DNA of 15,262 nt, from assembly GCA_902591645.1 (NCBI GenBank), contig CACJBM010000056.1, positions 1 to 15,262 of the forward strand. The letters are read 5' to 3'. The DNA comes from an uncultured Verrucomicrobiota bacterium. GTDB lineage: Bacteria; Verrucomicrobiota; Verrucomicrobiae; Verrucomicrobiales; DEV007. This document shows positions 1-10,630 of this stretch, piece after piece (the first letter of the stretch is position 1; each line of letters opens with the position of its first letter). Below the pieces are notes generated by a model, which ran no database searches, was not told the origin of the DNA, and was given only the letters and a program-made list of their open reading frames with translations. The position numbers and the translations under genes were made by a program.

Positions 1-133
1 GCTGGTCCAGCACGGCTCAATACTGCCGGGCCGGATTCCGTAATTCGGTGGGAATCAAAAGCAACTCCGCCGAGTTTGCGAATGTCGGATTCCGTGTTGT
101 GCTGACCAACAAACACGTATCGGGGAATAAGAA

Positions 134-137
<4 letters not shown>
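1..137 (+). CDS. SUMF1/FGE-sulfatase domain protein, C-terminal fragment
   Basis: The frame read from base 3 gives 44 residues ending at TGA 135-137; the rest lies upstream of the window. The fragment begins WSSTAQYCRAGFRN and contains VGFRVVL near its end. This is the usual C-terminal signature of the formylglycine-generating-enzyme (SUMF1, C-type-lectin-like) fold: a Trp-Ser segment, then CRxxxRN, then GFRVV. Family members include true sulfatase-maturing enzymes and many proteins with other roles, so the domain call is firm and the activity is not. In aerobic FGE two Cys five residues apart bind copper; here only the second is present (Cys8 of the fragment) and the first position is Ser3. 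That argues against classical FGE activity. The stop overlaps the next start in ATGA (134-137), so the two genes are probably translationally coupled. Confidence 0.8.
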
Positions 138-2157
<2,020 letters not shown>

Positions 2158-2161
<4 letters not shown>

Positions 2162-3786
2162 GACTCACCCACACATCGATCCCATTACTCATCATTCTTT
2201 CTTTCTCAGCCTTGCTGTCCACACTTTCCTTTGTTGGGGAAACGATTGCCGAGGAGGAAGCGTGGAAGCTGGGATGGCCCACCATGCAGGGGCCGCATGG
2301 CAACTACCAAGCGCCGCAGACCGGAGCCAAACTGGTCGACGACCTATCTAAGGCCCGATTAGTCTGGGAAAGTGAGACCAGAGATTTTGGTCGGGCCAAG
2401 CACACCACCGGTTCCTTCAAGGGGAAGACACCACGGGACCGAGCCCAAAAGATCCGTGACATCCTCGGATCCAACCCGAAGAACACGCCGGGTGGCTGGG
2501 CAGCGCCAATCGTCGCCGAGGGCAAGGTGTTCGCCACCACCTTCAAGCCTGCCGGCAAGCTGTACGACGTCATGGTTCACCCAGCCAACGAGGAAGAAAA
2601 GAATAACCCGACCACGGCCAAGGGTCACCTCGAGGCGGATGATCTGCTCATCGCATTGGACGCCAAGACGGGCAAGACCCTATGGCGAGCCGCCGAACCG
2701 GGCGGCTTCGTGTGGGGAGTGGGCAAACGGATGGGCTTTCAGGTCGCCCCCGTCTACCGCGATGGAACAATTTTCAGTATGGGAACCACTGGCCGTCTCT
2801 TTGCCTATCGAACATCCGACGGGAAGAAACTCTGGCAGACGAAGCCGGAGGAAAGAATGATTGAAGAACGGAAAAAGCATCTCGCCCGATCGTACGTCCT
2901 ACAAGCATCGACCAGCTACGGTTGGTTACAGTCATTGGTCTATGCGAAAAACACCCTCGTGGTTCCCCGCCAAACCAACCTGATCGGAATCGATCCCTCC
3001 ACCGGAATGCAGAAATGGAAACTACCAGAAATCATCTCCCGCTGGAGCACTCCGACCGTCTGGCAGCATGAAAAGAAGGAGTATCTGCTCTGCGCCACCG
3101 GCGGCAAGCCGGGCGAAGCCCGGTTGAACCTCGTCGATCCCGCCACAGGTAAGGTACTCTGGACGGTGAACGGGCTGCACTCCACCCAGTTCAACCTTGC
3201 CCCTTCCGCCAACCACGTTCTGGTCAATGTCGGCAGCAAAATCATGAAGGAGAATCCCAATGGTTCTTCCCCTAAGAATGGCGACGGGGAAGCCCCCTTC
3301 GGGTTACTAGGAGCCTATCGGATCACACCCAAGGGAGCCACCCGCACCTGGACCCTGCCGGACCAACCACATTTCCTCACCCCCACCTGGAGTGATAGTC
3401 TTGCCCGCCCACGCACGTTGATCCGTAACGGCTACGTCTACCACACCACCGGCGGGCCGGACAAGACCACCGACCGGCGCTTCATCATCGCAAGGGAGGA
3501 CACCGGCGAAATCCTGGCCGACGAGCCTCGGGAGAACGATTTCTGGTTTCAATTGATTGAGGACAAGCTTTTACACTGCATCGACTGGTCCCACGGCAGC
3601 CGGGCCGCCTTCAACCTCTACTCGGCAGATCCAAAAAACTTCCGGAAACTTTCCGGACCATGGAAACCCAAGGAGCCCCTGACCACCAGTTACCAAGTCC
3701 TGATGGAGCCACCCGTCATCGCCGGACATATCTACTGGCGCACTGAAACCGGCACCATTGTTTGCTATGATTTACGTAAGGAATAA
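2158..3786 (+). CDS. Exported PQQ-like beta-propeller repeat protein
   Basis: A 542-residue protein with a hydrophobic signal peptide (about 1-31, likely cleaved after ETIA). The mature N-terminus has WPTMQGPHGNY, resembling the WPxxRGPxxxG opening of PVC PQQ-like propellers. Propeller strands with the PQQ-enzyme pattern (ALD/GID..TGK..W) recur: LLIALDAKTGKTLW near 161, RLFAYRTSDGKKLW near 213, LIGIDPSTGMQKW near 275, LNLVDPATGKVLW near 323, and a closing GTIVCYDLRKE at the C-terminus. Relatives range from true PQQ dehydrogenases to BamB-like scaffolds. I see no clear dehydrogenase active site, so the safe call is a periplasmic propeller of unknown ligand. It is coupled to the haem-motif gene by ATGA (2158-2161), which makes a shared redox or binding complex plausible. 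The next start is 7 bases after its TAA. Confidence 0.88.
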
Positions 3787-3793
3787 TAATATA

Positions 3794-4735
3794 ATGACCC
3801 ATTCTTTCATGAAATTCGTTGGCCAATTGATAGCCGTCCCAATGTCTTTGCTATTGGCGATGGGGCCAGCCGGGGGAGCCACGGCCGCATTTTGCGGAAA
3901 GGTGACCGCAGTAAAGCCGGCTTCGCCCAAGCAGAAGGATACGCTCACTCATTTCACGGTCCAGATCGATTACTACGACTACATCAGCCGGGGGAAGTTT
4001 GGGCGCCAATCGAAAGTCGGCGAGTCCATTGACCAGAGGGTGCTTAAACTCGGCTCGGTATGCGTGATCAATGGGCGCATGGTGAATGCAGCCACTTTTT
4101 CCAAAGCTATCCGGCCGGGTCTGTGGGGCTATTTCTACGAGACCACCTGGTTGGACCTTCAGACCACTCCGAATTTTCAGTGGGGTGAGGTGATGGCATT
4201 CGGTAAGGATGCATTTACGCTGCGCATCCACCGCACCCACAAGGACGTTCACATTGAGACCAATCCCCCGGTGGAAGTGAAGGTTCCTTATGATGCGAAC
4301 GTCTCGTTCAGGTTGGAAGACAAGCCAACCGATGCAACCACCGCGCTCAAGCCGGGGAACTGGGTGCAAATCCATGAACCACGTCCCCAGATGATCGCCC
4401 TGTGGAATGCGGACACGACTTACGATCCCGCCGAACAGCAACCGGTGGAGCAAGGCAAACGCGGACTGGCCAATGACCTCACTTGCCGGGCAGTGTTGGG
4501 CAAGGTCGCCACGAAGACTCCGGACAAAGTATTGGACCTCTCGGCTCAGGTCACCTGCGACCGCTGGCTCAAGGGCAAGAAGGAAAACCTAACCTTGAAC
4601 GCCAAAAAGACCTCCTTCGTCCTCGACGGCAAGCTCGCCCCCCCCCAAGATCGCCGCCGTGGCGGGACGCGAGGCCGTGCTCTGCCATTATCGCTCGGAA
4701 AAAATCCCCCACAAAATTTTGGTTCGTTCACATGA
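3794..4735 (+). CDS. Secreted protein of unknown function, 5' part of a frameshifted gene
   Basis: As read, 313 residues. I place the start at ATG 3794 rather than further upstream inside the PQQ gene: AAGGA (3778-3782) lies about 11 bases before it, and the product then begins with a normal signal peptide (about 1-32, hydrophobic VGQLIAVPMSLLLAMG, Ala-rich end). I recognise no named family. The mature part is beta-rich, with repeated small-barrel-like segments: a WGEVMAF...FTLRIH block near 134 ending in a 'LKPGNWVQIHEPRP' turn, and another starting VLGKVA near 236. From about residue 285 the frame becomes Arg/Gly/Pro-rich (RRRGGTRGR) and unlike the rest. The sensible continuation is in another frame from 4647, so the last 29 residues are probably a frameshift product. 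Undoing one C in the run at 4638-4646 gives one protein of about 386 residues ending at 4955. Confidence 0.6.
   Translation: MTHSFMKFVGQLIAVPMSLLLAMGPAGGATAAFCGKVTAVKPASPKQKDTLTHFTVQIDYYDYISRGKFGRQSKVGESIDQRVLKLGSVCVINGRMVNAATFSKAIRPGLWGYFYETTWLDLQTTPNFQWGEVMAFGKDAFTLRIHRTHKDVHIETNPPVEVKVPYDANVSFRLEDKPTDATTALKPGNWVQIHEPRPQMIALWNADTTYDPAEQQPVEQGKRGLANDLTCRAVLGKVATKTPDKVLDLSAQVTCDRWLKGKKENLTLNAKKTSFVLDGKLAPPQDRRRGGTRGRALPLSLGKNPPQNFGSFT
4638..4646 (+). repeat. Homopolymer run of nine C at the frameshift point
   Basis: Nine consecutive C follow a G inside the coding sequence of the unknown secreted protein. With eight C the upstream frame (LAPP) passes directly into the downstream frame (KIAAV); with nine it enters an unrelated frame that stops at 4735. 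Such runs are prone to sequencing or assembly miscounts and to replication or transcriptional slippage, and the window alone cannot separate these. Confidence 0.9.
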
Positions 4736-4955
4736 TGATACAATCCGTGGAAACATCGTCGCCATGAACGAAAATACGATGCGTGTTGCGACGGCTAAGA
4801 ATGCTGTCCAAGTTAATCTGGACAAGGGTGCCCGATACCAGGTCGATGGCTTGCCGGCTGACTGGAAAGCGGTGGCCAATAAAGGAGGCGAGGTCGTCAT
4901 TTACCCCAAGCGGGGACGTACCATCATTGCCTTCACGCCGATTCAACCGGAATGA
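4647..4955 (+). CDS. 3' part of the frameshifted secreted protein
   Basis: This frame continues the preceding gene after the run of nine C. It reads KIAAVAGREAVLCHYRSEK and ends in AFTPIQPE before TGA 4953-4955, with no stop between. The only early start candidates are a GTG at 4659 and later ATGs without a Shine-Dalgarno sequence, and there is no signal peptide, so it is unlikely to be an independent gene. The segment contains a further beta-barrel-like unit (IRGNIVAMNENTMRVAT...AVQVNL...GGEVVIYPKRG), similar in pattern to the units upstream. That supports it being the true C-terminus of the same protein. It may be expressed only if the sequence has one C fewer, by slippage at the tract, or not at all. 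Confidence 0.6.
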   Translation, partial: KIAAVAGREAVLCHYRSEKIPHKILVRSHDDTIRGNIVAMNENTMRVATAKNAVQVNLDKGARYQVDGLPADWKAVANKGGEVVIYPKRGRTIIAFTPIQPE

Positions 4956-5028
4956 AATACCGCCAGATTATTCACTACAAAATCATATCCATATTCTCCA
5001 CAGGATTACTCCGAAAGATAAAGATTCG
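4956..5028. other. Convergent intergenic gap between the two operons
   Basis: These 73 AT-rich bases separate the ends of the plus-strand and minus-strand operons. I expected a bidirectional terminator but see no strong GC-rich hairpin followed by a T run. The best candidate is a four-base CGAA/TTCG stem around 5012-5028, too weak to call. Confidence 0.5.
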
Positions 5029-5991
5029 CTAGGGTTTCTTAAGAGGCCAGATTTTCACTCCGCTCTTGGTGCCTCCAACGAGCCGGTTCCCATCCGGACT
5101 GAAGGCAATGGATGTCACGGCTTCCTTTTGACTGTCCAAGGTTAACAGCTTCTTACCGGTGGGCAGATTCCAGACAATGAGCGTCTTGTCCTCGCTCGCG
5201 GAGGCGACGCGTCTTGAATCAGCACTTATTGCGACCATGTTGATCTCATCCGAATGTCCCTCCAGACTCAGGAGGGACTTTTCGAGGGCAGCATCCCAGA
5301 TCTTGACCACTGCATCCCAGCCTCCAGAAACGAGTAACTTGCCATCAGCACTGAAGCAGACAGAGCTAACTGCATCATCGTGAGCCAGTACAGTCTTGAT
5401 TTCCTCACCAGTCGATGAATTCCAGAGCTTCAATTGCTTCTCACCACCCGCGGAGACAATGCGTTTCCCGTTGGAGCTAAAGGCGACCGAAGTGATATCA
5501 TACTCGTTATCGTGGGAGAGGGTCAGCAGGGATTCCCCGCTGGCGACATCCCAGACCTGCAAGGTATCATCCGCACTACCCGATACAATGCGCTTACCAT
5601 CCGGGCTGAACTCGATCGAGGTCACTTGATCCTTATGACCTGTAAGGGTTTTGACATTCTTACCGCTTCCGGCATTCCAGATCTTGAGGGTGTGATCCCA
5701 ACCGCCGGATACTATTTTTTTCCCATCCGGACTGACAGCAACCGAACTAAGTGCTGCGGAGTGCCCTTCAAAAACCCGAATTTGCTTACCGGTGTGCGAA
5801 TCCCAGATTCGAATTGTCTTATCTTCCCCACCGGATATAATCCACTTGTCATTAGGACTGAATGCAACTGTGGTGACCCACCCCTCGTGTCCTTTGAGAG
5901 TAATGACAGCCGGCTCAACAGCGTGGACAGGGAAGAACACCGCACCTCCCACCACGCCAAGCAGGAACACGCATGCCGTTATCGATTTCAC
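5029..5991 (-). CDS. Exported seven-repeat WD40 beta-propeller protein
   Basis: A 320-residue protein with a signal peptide (about 1-25, hydrophobic VFLLGVVGGAVFF) and then seven WD40 repeats of about 41 residues filling the rest. The repeats show the usual GH...V.SVAFSPDGK.IVSG..D.T..IWD pattern, ending in IWD, IWN, VWD, LWN, IWD, VWN and IWP. Seven blades suffice to close one propeller, with no room for a catalytic domain, so the likely role is protein binding or scaffolding outside the cytoplasm. Repeats 4 and 7 are the most divergent: the fourth has SHDNEYD and the last SQKEA instead of the GH segment. The start is GTG (5989-5991), four bases after the DUF1552 stop, with only a distant GGAG upstream, so translation is probably coupled to that gene. 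It is the last gene of the minus-strand operon. Confidence 0.92.
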   Translation of the reverse strand: MKSITACVFLLGVVGGAVFFPVHAVEPAVITLKGHEGWVTTVAFSPNDKWIISGGEDKTIRIWDSHTGKQIRVFEGHSAALSSVAVSPDGKKIVSGGWDHTLKIWNAGSGKNVKTLTGHKDQVTSIEFSPDGKRIVSGSADDTLQVWDVASGESLLTLSHDNEYDITSVAFSSNGKRIVSAGGEKQLKLWNSSTGEEIKTVLAHDDAVSSVCFSADGKLLVSGGWDAVVKIWDAALEKSLLSLEGHSDEINMVAISADSRRVASASEDKTLIVWNLPTGKKLLTLDSQKEAVTSIAFSPDGNRLVGGTKSGVKIWPLKKP

Positions 5992-5995
5992 TGAA

Positions 5996-7327
5996 TTAGA
6001 CTAGCAAATCTCCGATTGGGTCGGCGCTTTCCTTGAACGAATTCACCGGGCAACCGAGTTGTTGAAGAATTGTAAGATAAAGGTCGGACATGGGTCGCTT
6101 GTCCTTGGGCCACTTGACGTGCTGGCCATGCTTGAAGCCCAGGGCCTTGCCTCCGGCAAGGATGGTGGGAAAGCTTGATCCGACGTGACTAGCTGTCTGA
6201 GCGCCCCCAAAGAGGATGGCAGTATGGTCGAGAAGGGTTCCCTCAGATGCCCGGATACCCTTGAGCTTGTCCATGAAACGGGCCATGCAGGCGCACAGCA
6301 TTTCATCCCGGTAGCTTAAGGCAATGACGTCCGGGTTGTCCGCGCCTCGATTGCCGCCTCCTTTGTGATGAACGTCATGGGTACCGCGAAGCCGGGCCCC
6401 TGCCTTGTTGGCCCAGACCTTGTAGTCATCGTAATTCGGACCAGCCTCTCCACCGAGGCACTGGGTGGCGACGCGTGTCATATCTGTCTGGAAAGCCAGC
6501 ACGATCAGGTCAGTCATCAATTCGACATGCTCTTGGAAGCTGTTCTTGACCTCCCGTTCCAGCCGAACCTCAGACTCATTGAATTTTGGCCGACCTTCTT
6601 CGAGGATAGCCTCAGTCTGGATCAGTCGTTTCTCGACATCGCGTACCGAATGCAGATACTGATCAATACGTTCCTGGTCAATTCGCCCGAGCTTTCGCTT
6701 GATATCCTTAATACCTTCCATCGCAGAATCGAGAATACTGCGATTGAGCGCTAGGCGGGTCTGCTTCTTCTTGATTTCCGCGCGGTCCGCTGGCGGAAAA
6801 AGGCGCTCGAAAACCTTCCGGTAATCGGCAGTCGCAGGAATATCGACACCCAACGAATTGCGGGAAAGGGTCGTCGTGCCTACACCGTTAGTCCATGACA
6901 TTACTAATGAGTTTAAGTAGGTCGGTCCGAGATGCTTAGCAGCCACCTGGTCAACAGAAATGGTATTGGTTTTGGTGCCCGGGATTAGATTGATGTTGTG
7001 ACCGGTCAACCAGTTGTAAGGATGAACGTGACCACTAATGCGCCCCTTTATATGGGATAAACCGGTAAGCACAGAAAAATGGTCACGATGATGCGCCAAT
7101 GGCTTGTGTGAAGGGGCAATGGTGTATTTCGGGCCGGTATCCTTGGGAAACCAATTGTATTGGCTAATTGCTCCTGGAATATAAAAACAGGCAAAACGTG
7201 AAGGATCCTTACCCTTCAATTCTGCTGCCAGTGTCTTTTGTCCAAGACTTTCTAGGAACGGCAACGCAAGTGTTGCACCAAAACCTCCAAGTACCGTACG
7301 GCGATTCAATGGATGGTCTCTTTTCAT
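5996..7327 (-). CDS. DUF1552 family protein, Tat-exported
   Basis: A 443-residue protein, near the usual DUF1552 length. The N-terminus has a twin-arginine signal, NRRTVLGGFGA, with the arginine pair at residues 9-10 and a hydrophobic stretch to about residue 28, so it is probably exported folded by Tat. Typical DUF1552 segments follow: FACFYIPGAI near the start, HPYNWLTGHN, a long helical middle (about 195-270), LMTDLIVLAFQTDMTRVATQ, and the C-terminal LLDHTAILFGG, DLYLTILQQLG and PIGDLLV. No biochemical role is established. In PVC genomes DUF1552 genes usually lie directly downstream of DUF1592-type haem-motif genes, as here (72-base gap from the 1076-aa gene), which implies a joint function. 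The ATG at 7325-7327 has only a weak ribosome site. Confidence 0.93.
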   Translation of the reverse strand: MKRDHPLNRRTVLGGFGATLALPFLESLGQKTLAAELKGKDPSRFACFYIPGAISQYNWFPKDTGPKYTIAPSHKPLAHHRDHFSVLTGLSHIKGRISGHVHPYNWLTGHNINLIPGTKTNTISVDQVAAKHLGPTYLNSLVMSWTNGVGTTTLSRNSLGVDIPATADYRKVFERLFPPADRAEIKKKQTRLALNRSILDSAMEGIKDIKRKLGRIDQERIDQYLHSVRDVEKRLIQTEAILEEGRPKFNESEVRLEREVKNSFQEHVELMTDLIVLAFQTDMTRVATQCLGGEAGPNYDDYKVWANKAGARLRGTHDVHHKGGGNRGADNPDVIALSYRDEMLCACMARFMDKLKGIRASEGTLLDHTAILFGGAQTASHVGSSFPTILAGGKALGFKHGQHVKWPKDKRPMSDLYLTILQQLGCPVNSFKESADPIGDLLV

Positions 7328-7399
7328 AGCTCAAGTTTTCTTTAGTTCTTATTGATAATGTTGCTCTTATACAGGAATAAAGTCAAAGCATTCAATGCT

Positions 7400-10300
7400 C
7401 TAGTGCTCAAGGAAAGCTTCCGTTTGAAACACCGCCAGAAGCATTTCCCGTAGCGGGTATCCTTTTGCAGCATTCTTTTTCATGATTTCATCAATCTCCG
7501 CCATGTCATCAATGTCAGGTTGACGCCCTGTTGCATAAAGCATGAATTTTTTCATTAAACCCTTTACGAGGTCTTTTTGATAGTGCTTCAAGATGACCTT
7601 GCGAAACTCATTATAATTTTGGTACTCTTCACCACCGGGCAACCTTCCTGCCGTATCTACAGGCCGTGTATTACCTTTTCCCCGCCACGCCATCTTGCCA
7701 TCAAGTTCATCCACCGCATAGGAAGCATACTCCACGTCTCGCCATCGTCCGCTCAAGTCAAAATTCTGGAAGGCAAACCCGATTGGATCGAGCTTGATGT
7801 GACATACCGCGCATTTGGCATCCTCGGCATGAAAGGCCATCAATTCTCTGGTAGTCATGTGTTTCAGATCTCCCTTTGATGGATCCAGTTCCGGGACCTC
7901 GAGTGGCGGCAGTTGCGGAGGATCATCGAGAATATGCCGTGCCACCCAGGCACCTCGATAAATTACCCAGTTTTCGCCCATCCAAGTCAGCATGGATTGA
8001 ATGCCCGCATGTGACATGATCCCTCCCCCGCGCTTATCATCTCTGCTCAGGGGCACTTTGCGGAGACGCGTACCTTGAATTCCATCATACCCGTAATGTC
8101 GGGCAAGGGCTTCATTCATCATTGTCCAGTCACTCTCAACCAATTCACGAGCAGGCCGGTTATCGGAAAGAAGCCTCTGAAAATACCTCAACGTCTCTTC
8201 TCGCATCGAGTCTTGCAAGTGCGCACGAAATTTGTAGCTCGCCATACCAAGGCGATCGTCCACCAGCGTGATGGGCTGTTCCATTTCCAGCCACTGCGTG
8301 ACAAAAGGACGAATGAAAGCATCAAAACTCCTTTTATCGTTCAGCAGGCGCCCTGCTTGTGCACGAATCACCTGGTCATTACGGATTTCACCTGAGGCGG
8401 CAAGTTTGAGCAACTCTTGATCAGGAGGGGCACCGAGCAGCATGAAACTCAAGCGGGAAGCAACGGCATAATTCGCTCTCTTCCTGTCCTGATGAGCAGT
8501 GGAATCAAGGTATCGGAAAGGAGGGCTAAGCAAAACAGACTGAAAGGTAGAACGGAGAGCATTATCAAAGCTCATCCCATCCGTGCGCAGCTGCTTGTAA
8601 AAAGCCATGAATCGGCTGCGTTCCGTCTTTTCTACCTTTCGGCGATAGGCTCGACTCATCCACAATTCGAGCAATTTCTCAGCACTTTGCAGAGAGTCAG
8701 TGATTTCGCCAATATCAACATCCCAGTCAGCAGGCGGCCAAGCCGCAACATAGTGGGGCTCGACTTCAATGCGTTGAAATGCCACGAATGGTATGGGTTG
8801 TTCTGCGGGCTTACGAAGTTTTTTCTTGTCCCAGGCGGGGCGATAGAGCCCTGCACCGTTTGGCAGCTTGTCGGGCTTGGATCGATCTTCGTTTTGAAAA
8901 CCCTTGACCTCGTAGGCAACCGGAACGCGGGGCGTGAACCCAAAAGAAAGCCCTTTACTGCTCTTTATCGCGTCTTCCACCTGCACGTGGTATTCAAGTT
9001 CGACAGGCCCTGTGATTTCCTGCCGGTCATGAATACGTCCACCAATCTTTACCTCGAGAACAGGATTGGGAACACCGGAGAAATTGCTGTAGGAAATAAT
9101 ACTGACCCTCACCCGGGAGAGACCTCTTTGCCCTGGAGGATAAGGGACGCTGAACATACTGCTGGTGCGATCCCCCGGCCAACGTGTTTCGCCCAAAGCA
9201 CCCAGCCCGGGTTTGGCGATTCGTGGCAACTTGCCAAGGGTAAGCCCGTCTTTCTTCCAGGAGTCAAAGGCTCGGTGAGGATCCTTCTCCACATTCACGA
9301 GATCGACTTTGTAGATCTTGCTAGGAGCAGGTTCCAGGAAGCGAATTCCGTCCACGGCGCGGCGAGTGACTTCCATCATCTGATTCACCGAGTCCGCCGC
9401 ATCCTGCAAGGCTTCCGCGCCGATATCGAATCCGTTCACCTTTCCATCCCCGGGAATACTGTAGGCAAAATCAACATTCAAGCCTGTGACATCCCTCAAG
9501 GCATTTCCGAATTCACGACGATTGAGGCGCCGGGTGCTGCCTGCCCCGAGCGCCCGTTGTTCCTTTACGATCCATTTCAGAAATCTGGCCTTATCTGACG
9601 CATTGAGCTGAGGTTCATCCTCCGGAGGCATCTCGCCATGTGAAAGCTGCTCGTGAATCTTCGTCCAGAGGTGCCTGTCGGAAACCTGAAAACCACGCAC
9701 ACCGTCAAAACGCAGGCGGGCCTTCTGTCTGTCCGGGCCGTGGCAACCCACGCAATGCTTCTCCATCAATGGCGCCAGGTGATCCTTGAAGGTCTTGATG
9801 TCGACGCCCGCAAGTTCCCCGGAAGTCTGCATTCTCGGGCCCGTGGGTTTCTTTTCCACCTTTTCAGGATCGGACGTAGCGGGCTCGTCGGTTTCTCCAG
9901 TGGACTTGGCGACCACCGACTTCTTGCCTTCGAGGACGATCACGTCGTCGATCGAGCTCTTGAGAAAACCCGTCTTGCTGCATCCGGTGGTAACGAACCG
10001 GATGGTATCGATCGGCCCCTTGTTTTCGAGGGGAATGTCTGGATAAGTTTTGCCGTTGAAGCCCACCGCGTAAGTGCCTGCGTCAAGATCGACCTCCAGC
10101 GTGACCACGGGGTTATCCACCAAGGTATTCTTCGCCCTCGAATCGTTGGCCATGAACAGATTATGAAACTTCATGTCATTGAAATAGCCAAATGATCCAG
10201 GCTCTTCGCCCCCGATCAGGTCGCGACCGCCCCAGACCAAGTTCACTCCGACGCCCTTGGCCAAGTCCCGTTCGTAGATCAGCGACTTGGGCATCTCGGC

Positions 10301-10630
10301 GCTGTTGCCCAACTGCATGTAAAAGCCCCAGGTCCCTTCGTCTTTCCTCAGCCAGTCAAACCGGAATGAAACCTTGAAGGAACCTCCTTCCCACTTCGGA
10401 AACGTCCGACTGGCGCGCGGCCGGAACTCACCATCATCCAATTGAAAATGGAGCGCCTTGCCCTTCAACGCCGCCGTTCCACTGGTCATCCAGCCGCTCC
10501 CCACCACCTCGGCATCCGCCCGGTTGAAATCATCCTTGAAGATCACTTGCCCGTCAGCGGCATACAAAAGGGAACAGCACGTAACCATACCCAAGACGGC
10601 GGTCATAGTGAACGGACGTGATGCAATCAT
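7400..10630 (-). CDS. Large DUF1592-family cytochrome-like protein with N-terminal concanavalin-like domain
   Basis: A 1076-residue exported protein. A signal peptide (about 1-25, ending LLYAAD) precedes a beta-rich domain (about 29-235, opening VIFKDDFNRADAE) resembling LamG/DUF1080-type concanavalin-like sugar-binding folds. A charged Glu/Lys/Pro linker (about 236-275) leads to the family core: PSCyt1 with haem motif CVGCH (293-297) and HGEMPPED; DUF1587 from RRLNRREFGNALRDVTGL (about 367); DUF1595 near 650-710; DUF1592 near 717-850; DUF1588 near 867-962 with a second haem motif CAVCH (940-944) and LDPIGFAFQNFDLSGRWRD; and DUF1585 near 1005-1072. A long insert (about 430-650) separates DUF1587 and DUF1595, as is usual in the long forms. 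It is a probable periplasmic two-haem protein of unknown reaction. The ATG at 10628-10630 has a good AAGGGAAAG site upstream. DUF1552 follows downstream. Confidence 0.93.
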   Translation of the reverse strand: MIASRPFTMTAVLGMVTCCSLLYAADGQVIFKDDFNRADAEVVGSGWMTSGTAALKGKALHFQLDDGEFRPRASRTFPKWEGGSFKVSFRFDWLRKDEGTWGFYMQLGNSAEMPKSLIYERDLAKGVGVNLVWGGRDLIGGEEPGSFGYFNDMKFHNLFMANDSRAKNTLVDNPVVTLEVDLDAGTYAVGFNGKTYPDIPLENKGPIDTIRFVTTGCSKTGFLKSSIDDVIVLEGKKSVVAKSTGETDEPATSDPEKVEKKPTGPRMQTSGELAGVDIKTFKDHLAPLMEKHCVGCHGPDRQKARLRFDGVRGFQVSDRHLWTKIHEQLSHGEMPPEDEPQLNASDKARFLKWIVKEQRALGAGSTRRLNRREFGNALRDVTGLNVDFAYSIPGDGKVNGFDIGAEALQDAADSVNQMMEVTRRAVDGIRFLEPAPSKIYKVDLVNVEKDPHRAFDSWKKDGLTLGKLPRIAKPGLGALGETRWPGDRTSSMFSVPYPPGQRGLSRVRVSIISYSNFSGVPNPVLEVKIGGRIHDRQEITGPVELEYHVQVEDAIKSSKGLSFGFTPRVPVAYEVKGFQNEDRSKPDKLPNGAGLYRPAWDKKKLRKPAEQPIPFVAFQRIEVEPHYVAAWPPADWDVDIGEITDSLQSAEKLLELWMSRAYRRKVEKTERSRFMAFYKQLRTDGMSFDNALRSTFQSVLLSPPFRYLDSTAHQDRKRANYAVASRLSFMLLGAPPDQELLKLAASGEIRNDQVIRAQAGRLLNDKRSFDAFIRPFVTQWLEMEQPITLVDDRLGMASYKFRAHLQDSMREETLRYFQRLLSDNRPARELVESDWTMMNEALARHYGYDGIQGTRLRKVPLSRDDKRGGGIMSHAGIQSMLTWMGENWVIYRGAWVARHILDDPPQLPPLEVPELDPSKGDLKHMTTRELMAFHAEDAKCAVCHIKLDPIGFAFQNFDLSGRWRDVEYASYAVDELDGKMAWRGKGNTRPVDTAGRLPGGEEYQNYNEFRKVILKHYQKDLVKGLMKKFMLYATGRQPDIDDMAEIDEIMKKNAAKGYPLREMLLAVFQTEAFLEH

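Noticed and set aside
3758..3793. Earlier in-frame ATG for the unknown secreted protein
   Set aside because: It lies inside the end of the PQQ gene and would put about 12 extra residues (MFAMIYVRNNNI) before a normal signal peptide; ATG 3794 has a suitably placed AAGGA.
5029..5991. WD40 repeats as a recent DNA-level tandem duplication
   Set aside because: The blades share the protein pattern but differ widely at the nucleotide level, as expected for an old propeller; I saw no long identical DNA repeats.
8417..9598. A 393-codon open frame on the plus strand
   Set aside because: It lies wholly antisense to the well-supported 1076-aa DUF1592 gene, and its translation shows no family motifs, signal or plausible composition.
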